A stretch of DNA of 58,491 bases from Acidobacteriaceae bacterium (GTDB lineage Bacteria > Acidobacteriota > Terriglobia > Terriglobales > Acidobacteriaceae): NCBI GenBank assembly GCA_003140075.1, contig PLIO01000240.1, positions 1-58,491 on the forward strand, written 5' to 3'. Every line of letters starts with the position of its first letter. The first letter of the stretch is position 1. The notes under the pieces are model-generated. The model had not been told where the DNA came from. It searched no databases and saw only the letters and a list, made by a program, of their open reading frames with translations. The translations under genes and the position numbers were made by a program. Shown in pieces: positions 52,656 through 58,491 of the stretch.

Positions 52656-53525
52656 ATGTCGGCCAATCCAATTCCGGCGCAATCGATCGATCGGGCCCAC
52701 GTTCCCAAGCCCGGCATGTCCCGCACCCAGAAGCTTCTCTTCTTCGTCACCGCGTGGCTGATCTGCCTGATGCCCTTCCTGTTCTGGTGGAACACGTGGT
52801 TTGGCCGCAAGCTTTCCGACCAGCAATTGACGGAATACCTGCACGACGCAAAGAAGCCGAGGCACATTCAGCAGGCGCTCGTACAGGTCGGCGAGCGCAT
52901 CACGCGCCGCGAACCGGCCGCGCAACGATGGTACCCAGACTTAGTCCGCCTGTCGGCTGACCCGGTCGAGGAAGTGCGCAACACCGACGCCTGGGTGATG
53001 GGACAGGACACAACCGGAACAGGATTTCACGACGCTTTGCTGAAAATGCTGAACGATCCATCCCCGATGGTTCGGGGAAATGCCGCGTTGTCACTGGTGC
53101 GCTTCGGAGATGCGTCGGGCCGGCCGCAGATCGTGTCACTGCTACAGCCAGCGCACATCGAGTCTCCGGAATCCGGCCGTATCATCGATTCGGATCGCCC
53201 CGGCACTGCCATTCATCAAGGTGGATTGATCGCCAAGCTGGAGTACGGACAGGCGCAGACTGCAGAAATTCGCTCCCCGATTCCCGGCCGAATTCGCTCG
53301 GTCGCTGGAACCGGTGCAAACATTGCGTCTGGAGCGGAAATCGCCGTGGTCGATCCTTCCACTGAGCAAGTGTGGGAAGCCCTGCGCGCACTCTATCTGA
53401 TCGGACAACCCGACGACCTTCCCGCCGTTCGCGCGTACGAACGCGACCTACCCGATATTTCGAATGACGTGCGCCAGCAGGCAATCGAGACCGAGAAGGC
53501 AATACAGGCGCGGGAAAACCGCTAG
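52656..53525 (+). CDS. Membrane-anchored HEAT-repeat protein with lipoyl-like domain
   Basis: A 289-residue protein: one transmembrane helix (about 26-45), HEAT-like helical repeats (about 75-165, LVRLSADPVEEVRNTDAWVMG and LKMLNDPSPMVRGNAALSLVRFGD), then a biotin/lipoyl-like barrel (about 190-230, GQAQTAEIRSPIPGRIRSVA, followed by GANIASGAEIAVVDPS) and a further HEAT helix pair. The lipoyl-type hairpin lacks the modified Lys, as in HlyD-type adaptors. The combination is unusual; a scaffold that binds the envelope side of a complex is inference. Confidence 0.8.
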   Translation: MSANPIPAQSIDRAHVPKPGMSRTQKLLFFVTAWLICLMPFLFWWNTWFGRKLSDQQLTEYLHDAKKPRHIQQALVQVGERITRREPAAQRWYPDLVRLSADPVEEVRNTDAWVMGQDTTGTGFHDALLKMLNDPSPMVRGNAALSLVRFGDASGRPQIVSLLQPAHIESPESGRIIDSDRPGTAIHQGGLIAKLEYGQAQTAEIRSPIPGRIRSVAGTGANIASGAEIAVVDPSTEQVWEALRALYLIGQPDDLPAVRAYERDLPDISNDVRQQAIETEKAIQARENR

Positions 53526-53557
53526 CCACAAGGATTCGAGCGTTATCAAATAGGCCG

Positions 53558-53974
53558 ATGAAGCAAACGTTAGGACACGTCGCGCTTGTCGTTCGAGATT
53601 ACGATGAGGCGCTAGCGTTCTTCACTGAGTTGCTCGGCTTCCAGGTGATCGAAGATACTCCGCTCGAACCAGGCAAGCGCTGGGTGGTGGTAAGTCCGCC
53701 AGGCTCCGGCGGCACCAGCTTGCTTCTTGCCCGAGCCGCAACCCCGGAGCAAGCCAGCCGCATCGGCAACCAGACCGGTGGGCGAGTCTTTCTCTTTCTG
53801 CACACCGATGATTTCTGGCGAGATTACCGCCAGATGACAGATCGAGGAATTAAGTTTAGGAGGCCACCGCGCGAAGAACCGTATGGAACAGTCGCAGTGT
53901 TCGAGGATCTGTACGGCAATCTGTGGGACCTGCTAGAGCTCAAGCAAACCAAGTCAAAGGTCGAGCCGGCGTAA
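53558..53974 (+). CDS. VOC/glyoxalase-family protein
   Basis: A 138-residue vicinal oxygen chelate protein: LGHVALVVRDYDEALAFFTELLGF at the N-terminus and FRRPPREEPYGTVAVFEDLYGNLWDLLEL at the C-terminus, with candidate metal ligands His7 and Glu in FEDLYGN...LLEL. A fold of two beta-alpha-beta modules in a single short chain suggests dimeric action. Substrate cannot be assigned. Confidence 0.88.
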   Translation: MKQTLGHVALVVRDYDEALAFFTELLGFQVIEDTPLEPGKRWVVVSPPGSGGTSLLLARAATPEQASRIGNQTGGRVFLFLHTDDFWRDYRQMTDRGIKFRRPPREEPYGTVAVFEDLYGNLWDLLELKQTKSKVEPA

Positions 53975-53975
53975 C

Positions 53976-54010
53976 TAGCTAGGAGCCAGTAGCTAGCAGC
54001 TAGAGCTGCC
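53976..54010. repeat. CTAGCTA-rich palindromic spacer
   Basis: The 38-nt gap between two convergent genes is built from CTAGCTA/TAGCTAG words and ends in the palindrome GCAGCTAGAGCTGC. It could act as a bidirectional terminator. Confidence 0.6.
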
Positions 54011-54012
54011 TT

Positions 54013-54393
54013 TCAGATCGCCATCGCTCCCACTTCTTTTTCCACCTCAACGATATCGACCATGGCAATGGCATCCCAGGGACAGCCGTCGAGGAAGCAT
54101 CCATCAGGCCCTTTGCTCAGGCACTTCTTGCAGCCGATGCAGAGAATGGGATCGATCGCGATTCGCCCGAACGGCGTGCTGTCTTCGTCCGGCACCCAAA
54201 ACATGCAGTCTTCTACCGGACAATACTCCACGCACGCTGGCGATCCGGCGCACCCCGTGCAGCATTCGGTGATCACGGCGAGCTCTTTCGGCTTTTTCTT
54301 GCGGGGCGTGGTCAGGCCTTTGGACTTCGGTTCCCACTTCATCTCGTCGGGAACCATTCCGACAGCTCTGGTAGCTCCGGGTGCGGCAGGCAT
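54013..54393 (-). CDS. Ferredoxin, 2[4Fe-4S]
   Basis: A 126-residue protein with cysteine clusters in ECCTGCAGSPACVEYCPVEDC and ILCIGCKKCLSKGPDGCFLDGCPWDA, enough for two [4Fe-4S] clusters, with a longer insert in the second. The N-terminal 45 residues are Lys/Pro-rich and not conserved-looking. ATG 54393 (MPAAPGAT) is chosen: a TATAAT box lies only about 9 nt upstream, compatible with a leaderless mRNA. ATG 54342 is an alternative. Redox partner unknown. Confidence 0.85.
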   Translation of the reverse strand: MPAAPGATRAVGMVPDEMKWEPKSKGLTTPRKKKPKELAVITECCTGCAGSPACVEYCPVEDCMFWVPDEDSTPFGRIAIDPILCIGCKKCLSKGPDGCFLDGCPWDAIAMVDIVEVEKEVGAMAI

Positions 54394-54413
54394 GCGGAGA
54401 TTATAACTCAGAT

Positions 54414-54442
54414 CGGGCTTCGGGCTTCGGCTTTCGGGCTTC
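54414..54442 (-). repeat. Four tandem 7-nt repeats upstream of the ferredoxin
   Basis: CGGGCTT CGGGCTT CGGCTTT CGGGCTT on the plus strand, in the promoter region of the minus-strand ferredoxin. The 7-nt period is not codon-related. Confidence 0.85.
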
Positions 54443-54593
54443 AAACTCTCGACTTCGATCTGCGGAATAGACTGTGGTTTGATCGAGGGAGATGGAGTCT
54501 ATCCCGGAATGGCACAACTGGTTTTCTGTGGCTCTTGCCCCATCCTTGGTGCGCTCCATTCTGTTATAGTGATCCCCTGCAAAGGAGCACCCC

Positions 54594-55079
54594 ATGGCAG
54601 GAAAGAGCGTCAACAAAGTCATTCTCATCGGCAACCTGGGCAAAGATCCCGAGGTGAAGTACACACCGCAGGGCACACCCGTGGCCAAGTTCAGCCTGGC
54701 CACGAACGAACGATTCAAAGACAAAGAAGGCCAGTGGCAGGACCGCACCGAGTGGCATAACATCACCGCCTGGGCGCGCACGGCTGAGATCGTCGGCGAG
54801 TACGTAAAGAAGGGCAGCAAAGTCTATATCGAGGGTAGTCTGCGCACTCACTCCTGGGACGATAAGACCAGCGGCCAGAAGAAATACATGACCGAAATCG
54901 TCGTCAACGACCTCGTCCTGCTCGGCGGACGTGGCGAAGGCAGCGGCGGTGGAGACTTCAAAGAAAGCTCCCGCGGCGCATCCTCCGGCGGCGGCAACAA
55001 CTTCGACCAGCGCATGCCCGAACCTGAACATGCCAATGCCGGATCAGGCCCGATTACGGATGAGGATATTCCGTTCTAG
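54594..55079 (+). CDS. ssb: Single-stranded DNA-binding protein
   Basis: A 161-residue OB-fold protein: VNKVILIGNLGKDPEVKYTP, TEWHNITAWARTAEIVGEYVKKGSKVYIEGSLRTHSW, then a Gly/Ser-rich linker and the acidic tail DEDIPF that recruits partner proteins. A TATAGT box (54565-54570) and an AAAGGAG ribosome site precede it. It is followed after 5 nt by an Mrr-like nuclease, so both may be co-transcribed. Confidence 0.97.
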   Translation: MAGKSVNKVILIGNLGKDPEVKYTPQGTPVAKFSLATNERFKDKEGQWQDRTEWHNITAWARTAEIVGEYVKKGSKVYIEGSLRTHSWDDKTSGQKKYMTEIVVNDLVLLGGRGEGSGGGDFKESSRGASSGGGNNFDQRMPEPEHANAGSGPITDEDIPF

Positions 55080-55084
55080 CGCAC

Positions 55085-55978
55085 ATGGCAGCGGTAAACC
55101 AAGACGGTAAGAAGGAGGGCGCGAGGTTCGTTCGATATTTTGGTCCCCTTCTGGACGCACTCCGTGCGTTGGGAGGATCCGGAACTCCGGACGAGGTCGT
55201 CGAGCGTATTGGACTCGATCTCAAAATTCCCGACGCCGTTCAGAATGAGCTACTTCCGTCCGGAGAACAGCGCTTTCGAAACCAAATACGGTGGGCCCGC
55301 ATGCACCTCGTCCGTGAAGGCCTCATCGATTCCTCGGAACGTGGCGTTTGGAGCCTGACCGAGCGCGGGCGGAAGACTAGGCTCTCCTTAGAGGACGCCA
55401 AGGCTATACGCACCCGTCAAGCCCGGCCTTTCCGAAAGAAACCGTCCGCCCGGACATTGCCAACTGAAGCCGAAGTCGCGATGGGCGAGCACGAGCCTGA
55501 AGCGGAAGTAGCCTCACGCGACTTCGCCTCAGATGCAATACGCCAACTGCGCGACCTCCCCCCTGTTGGATTTGAACGTTTCTCACAGCGACTGCTACGC
55601 GAAGCGGGTTTCACTCAAGTCATTGTCACCGGCAAGAGTGGAGACGGCGGCATCGACGGTCACGGCAACCTGCAGTTCAGCCCCCTCCTTTCGTTGAAGG
55701 CACTATTCCAATGCAAACGCTATAAAGGTTCCGTATCAGCCCCGGATGTCCGCAACTTCCGGGGCGCAATGGCGGGGCGCACGGATTACGGGATAATAAT
55801 TACTACAGGAACATTCACTGCCGAAGCGAGGCGCGAGGGCTCACGCGAAGGAGTGGCTCCCATAGAACTGATCGACGCCGAAAAACTAGTTGAAATGCTT
55901 AAGAGTCTGCAGTTGGGGCTCAAGCCCGTGACTACGTACGAAATAGACAATTCATTCTTCGAAGAGTTCAAGGGCTAG
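55085..55978 (+). CDS. Mrr-like restriction endonuclease
   Basis: A 297-residue protein: N-terminal Mrr winged-helix DNA-binding domain (about 15-110, FVRYFGPLLDALRALGGSG, IRWARMHLVREGLIDSSERG), a charged linker, and C-terminal catalytic domain (about 155-285) with the PD-(D/E)xK pattern: Asp187 and Asp191 in GDGGIDGHG, Gln209-Cys-Lys211 in FQCKRYKG. Type IV Mrr enzymes cut modified DNA. Placement between ssb (5 nt) and pterin dehydratase (2 nt) is unusual for a defence gene and implies joint expression with housekeeping genes. Confidence 0.9.
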   Translation: MAAVNQDGKKEGARFVRYFGPLLDALRALGGSGTPDEVVERIGLDLKIPDAVQNELLPSGEQRFRNQIRWARMHLVREGLIDSSERGVWSLTERGRKTRLSLEDAKAIRTRQARPFRKKPSARTLPTEAEVAMGEHEPEAEVASRDFASDAIRQLRDLPPVGFERFSQRLLREAGFTQVIVTGKSGDGGIDGHGNLQFSPLLSLKALFQCKRYKGSVSAPDVRNFRGAMAGRTDYGIIITTGTFTAEARREGSREGVAPIELIDAEKLVEMLKSLQLGLKPVTTYEIDNSFFEEFKG

Positions 55979-55980
55979 CC

Positions 55981-56322
55981 ATGACCGACCAGCTTGCCGA
56001 CAAGAAATGCGTCCCCTGCCGCGGCGGAGTTCTCCCGCTCAAGGGCGAAGAACTCGACGCCCTGCACCAGGTCGTCCCCCAGTGGAGCGTGGTCAACCAG
56101 CATCACATCACGCGCGCCTTCACCTTCCCCGACTTCCAGCAGGCACTCGAGTTCGTGAATCGCGTCGGCGCGCTCGCCGAAGAGCAGGGCCATCATCCCG
56201 ATATTCTGCTGGCCTGGGGCAAAGCCGAAATCACGCTCTGGACCCACAAGATCGACGGCCTCACCGAAAGCGACTTCATCATGGCCGCGAAGATCGGCCG
56301 GCTACATCGAGGTGGATCATGA
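55981..56322 (+). CDS. phhB: 4a-hydroxytetrahydrobiopterin dehydratase
   Basis: A 113-residue PCD/DCoH enzyme: N-terminal CVPCRGGVLPLKGEELDAL, core ITRAFTFPDFQQALEFVNRV, the catalytic HHPDI motif and the C-terminal ITLWTHKIDGLTESDFIMAAKI. It dehydrates 4a-hydroxy-tetrahydropterin during pterin recycling. Starts 2 nt after the Mrr gene and ends in ATGA shared with a mini-ORF. Confidence 0.95.
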   Translation: MTDQLADKKCVPCRGGVLPLKGEELDALHQVVPQWSVVNQHHITRAFTFPDFQQALEFVNRVGALAEEQGHHPDILLAWGKAEITLWTHKIDGLTESDFIMAAKIGRLHRGGS

Positions 56323-56340
56323 CCGATAACGAGGTGAATT

Positions 56341-56433
56341 ATGATCGATAAGGAAAAGCTGCAAAAAGGACGCATGTGGGCCTATGCGGCCGGAATACTG
56401 ATTTCGCCGCTGTTGTCGCGTGGAAATTTGTAA
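56341..56433 (+). CDS. Possible 30-residue membrane peptide
   Basis: MIDKEKLQKGRMWAYAAGIL and ten more residues, ending SRGNL: charged N-terminus followed by a short hydrophobic stretch. GAGGTG lies 5 nt before the ATG. A ten-codon mini-ORF (56319-56351) whose ATG overlaps the phhB stop runs into it, so reinitiation is possible. Too short to be certain; no family recognised. Confidence 0.4.
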   Translation: MIDKEKLQKGRMWAYAAGILISPLLSRGNL

Positions 56434-56455
56434 CCCGCTGAGAGCGGCTCCCGGC

Positions 56456-57751
56456 TTACGCTTCTTTCTTTTTCCGCATCGCCATTGCCCACAACACGGC
56501 AGGAATCAGCATCACCAATCCTGTGTAAGTTGCCACGGTGCGAGCGGCCACGCCCGCATCCAGCAGGCGTCCGCACAGGTAAGCGCCCGCGGCGATTGTA
56601 AACATTGAGAAGCCAAGGTCCGCCGAGAAAACGCGCCCGCGGAAGCGGTCGTCGGTATGAAGTTGCAGCAACGTGGTCGAGAACACCCAGACCGTCGAAC
56701 CTCCCATGTGCGCGAGCATGGCGCACGCGCTGGCCAGCCATACCGTTTGGCAACTGCCGAGCGTACCGTATCCAATCGCGGTAACGATGTAACCGAAGAG
56801 AATGCCGAGCCGCAATCGCCGGTCGCTGCGCCCCGCCCAGCGCGCCGAAACCAGCGGGCCAACCAGCGCTCCCAAGCCACGCCCGCCGAGCAGGATGCTC
56901 ATGCCGAGCATCGCCCCACGCGCAGCATCGACGCCGCGCCAGTGCACCGCGAACTCATGCGCTCCCAGCACGGTGAAGATTACCCAACTCGGGCCGATCA
57001 TGAGTTCGCCAGCTTTCGCGAACACCGTGGGCAGCAGCGTGCGGTGATTGCGGACATAGCGAATGCCCTCGAGAACCGGAGAGAAGTCGACCAGATCGCG
57101 CGGACGCAGCGGCGCAGCGGATTCCGCATGCGGTTCGGCGAAATGCATACCGGCAATCAGAATGGCTGAGGCTAGAAACGACAATGCATTCAGAATGAAT
57201 ACGGCGTCCCGTCCAAAGAAAGCTGCGACCACGCCTCCCACCGAAGCGCCAACCAACAGGTTCACCGACCACGTCGCCGAGGAGAGCGTGTTCGCGATCA
57301 GCACTTCTCCCTTGGCGGCGATGTTGGGGATCACCGAACTGCGCGCCGGCTCGAAGAACGCCGCCATGATAGTTTCGGCCAGCAATAGCGGATAAACGAG
57401 CCACACCATAGAGCGCGAACGCACAAGCAGCATGGCCAGCACCACCGCGAAGCGAACCAGATCGGCGGCAATCATCACGTGCTTGCGGCGCAGGCGATCG
57501 TTCACCACTCCCGCCGTCGGACCAACAAAGGTCTGCGGCAGCACTTGCAGAACCAGCGCCAGCGCCACCGAACTGGCGTGCCCGGTCAACTGCAGCAACA
57601 GCGTATAAATCGAGAGCGTGTAGAACCAGTCGCCAATCTCGCTGACAATCTGCGCCAGCCAGAGCCGGCGAAAGTTTCGGTTGCCACGCACCAGGCGCAG
57701 GTACGACGCGAGCGAGATGGATGGGGCAACCTGCTCCGGTTGGGGTTCCAT
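56456..57751 (-). CDS. MFS transporter (EntS-like exporter)
   Basis: A 431-residue transporter with twelve predicted helices. The LRLVRGNRNFRRLWLAQIVSEIGDWFY start, the loop VNDRLRRKHVMIAADLVRFAVV and FEPARSSVIPNIA are typical of the MFS-3/EntS exporter group for siderophores or drugs. Substrate unknown. The start ATG 57751 is in a spacer with no other feature. It ends 22 nt before the small peptide gene on the other strand. Confidence 0.9.
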   Translation of the reverse strand: MEPQPEQVAPSISLASYLRLVRGNRNFRRLWLAQIVSEIGDWFYTLSIYTLLLQLTGHASSVALALVLQVLPQTFVGPTAGVVNDRLRRKHVMIAADLVRFAVVLAMLLVRSRSMVWLVYPLLLAETIMAAFFEPARSSVIPNIAAKGEVLIANTLSSATWSVNLLVGASVGGVVAAFFGRDAVFILNALSFLASAILIAGMHFAEPHAESAAPLRPRDLVDFSPVLEGIRYVRNHRTLLPTVFAKAGELMIGPSWVIFTVLGAHEFAVHWRGVDAARGAMLGMSILLGGRGLGALVGPLVSARWAGRSDRRLRLGILFGYIVTAIGYGTLGSCQTVWLASACAMLAHMGGSTVWVFSTTLLQLHTDDRFRGRVFSADLGFSMFTIAAGAYLCGRLLDAGVAARTVATYTGLVMLIPAVLWAMAMRKKKEA

Positions 57752-57810
57752 GCGATGGTTAGCTTAACTGGTGGAAGCAGAGTTTGGAAACGAGAACCGC
57801 AGAGTTGCGG

Positions 57811-58491
57811 CTAAGAGGCTGGCCGCAACTTGCGTTTCAGGTCGTCAGCAATCTGCTTGCCGTGGAATCGGCCGTTCTCGATGAAGATTTCGTTGGTCCT
57901 CGATCCGGCGACAATCACGCCTGCCACGTAGATTCCAGGCACATTGCTTTCGAGCGAAACCGGGTCGCAGACCGGGCGGCATTGCTCTTCCGAAAGTTCG
58001 ATGCCCATGCTGCGCAGAAAATCGTAGTCAGGATGATAGCCAATCAAGGCCAGCACGAAGTCGTTTTTCAGGCGAATGGGGCCACGCGGCGTGTTAACGA
58101 CCACATGATCCACGCCGATTTCCTGAACCGTACTGTTGAAGTAAGCAGCAATCTCGTTGTTCTTGATACGGTTTTCGAGATCGGGCTTGATCCAGTATTT
58201 GACGTGATGATGTAGTTGCGTCCCTCGATAAACCAATGTGACGCGCGCCCCGTGCCGCCACAGATCGAGAGCCGCAATGGCGGCGGAGTTCTTGCCGCCG
58301 ATCACCAGCACGTCGCTGTCGTAGTAAGGATGCGGCTCACCGTAGTAGTGCGAAACTTTTGGTAGATCCTCGCCGGGCAGGCACAGTTGATTGGCGAGAT
58401 CGTAGTAGCCGGTGGAAACGATCACCTTGCGAGTGAGATAGTCGTGGGGCCGTCCGGCGCGGTCAGTCGCCGTGATGCTGAACTTTCCATC
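57811..58491 (-). CDS. ypdA: YpdA-like NAD(P)-binding thiol-disulfide reductase, 5' end missing
   Basis: The C-terminal 226 residues of a flavoprotein truncated by the window end. It contains the second nucleotide-binding motif SDVLVIGGKNSAAIAALDLW, the FVLALIGYHPDYDFLRSMGI segment and the GIYVAGVIVAGSRTNEIFIENGR FAD region. This order matches the bacillithiol disulfide reductase family (YpdA). The window's right edge reads into GKFSITATDRAG of the same frame. The N-terminal FAD motif is beyond the window. Confidence 0.8.
   Translation of the reverse strand, partial: DGKFSITATDRAGRPHDYLTRKVIVSTGYYDLANQLCLPGEDLPKVSHYYGEPHPYYDSDVLVIGGKNSAAIAALDLWRHGARVTLVYRGTQLHHHVKYWIKPDLENRIKNNEIAAYFNSTVQEIGVDHVVVNTPRGPIRLKNDFVLALIGYHPDYDFLRSMGIELSEEQCRPVCDPVSLESNVPGIYVAGVIVAGSRTNEIFIENGRFHGKQIADDLKRKLRPAS

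Overview
The window is a gene-dense, GC-rich bacterial chromosome segment with 57 protein genes, most of them well supported, and one tRNA. I see no rRNA, insertion sequence, CRISPR array or phage block. The gene set fits an Acidobacteriota genome, probably of the Koribacter/Terriglobia type. The clues are futalosine-route menaquinone synthesis (MqnE), a Rieske / split cytochrome b / giant multihaem cytochrome c cluster, a subtilisin with an SVVW-repeat tail, a NamZ/MurQ wall-recycling locus and many PilZ, GGDEF and HD-GYP signalling proteins. That assignment is inference from gene content; no 16S gene is present.

Layout. 0.2-2.9 kb: small zinc-ribbon protein, HicBA and ParDE toxin-antitoxin pairs flanking mqnE. 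2.9-5.1 kb: TPM-domain protein, a nucleotidyltransferase-like protein whose metal-binding Asp pair reads Asn-x-Asn, and LemA. 5.2-14 kb: a sigma-54 activator with a C-terminal PilZ domain, divergent from a bifunctional HD-GYP/GGDEF membrane protein that abuts a peptide ABC transporter operon. 14.3-16.9 kb: a subtilisin and a stand-alone paralogue of the membrane sensor module of the GGDEF protein. 17-25.6 kb: tRNA-Arg, a secreted Asp-box protein, a GT-C-like membrane protein, NDH-2, the NfeD/slipin pair, a SPOR protein and an ArsR regulator. 25.7-30.5 kb: a very large hybrid histidine kinase with a receiver lacking its phospho-acceptor Asp, divergent from an HD-GYP response regulator. 31.4-37.4 kb: a wall-recycling locus with an exported AmiE-like/NamZ fusion, a cytosolic AmiE-like hydrolase and MurQ. 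37.5-41.4 kb: a UPF0104 membrane protein, NrdR, an isocitrate dehydrogenase and ferrochelatase. 41.5-52.2 kb: a respiratory cluster of Rieske protein, split cytochrome b, octahaem cytochrome c, cupredoxin lipoprotein, haem A synthase, an ABC-2 exporter and a DUF420 protein. 52.4-58.5 kb: a HEAT-repeat protein with a lipoyl-like domain, a VOC protein, a ferredoxin, SSB, an Mrr-like nuclease, pterin dehydratase, an MFS exporter and a partial YpdA-like reductase.

The respiratory genes form a coherent chain: NDH-2 feeds menaquinone (MqnE), the bc-type complex oxidises it, electrons can leave through the octahaem cytochrome and the cupredoxin, and HemH and CtaA supply haem b and haem A. Cyclic-di-GMP signalling is a second theme, with one PilZ effector, one dual-activity enzyme and one HD-GYP regulator.

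The most unusual non-coding signal is a 14-nt tandem repeat between the ABC-2 permease and the DUF420 gene (51745-51800). Each unit re-creates a start codon overlapping the previous stop codon, giving a chain of five-codon mini-ORFs. Several other spacers between 42 and 56.4 kb are also built from local short words and their inverted copies.
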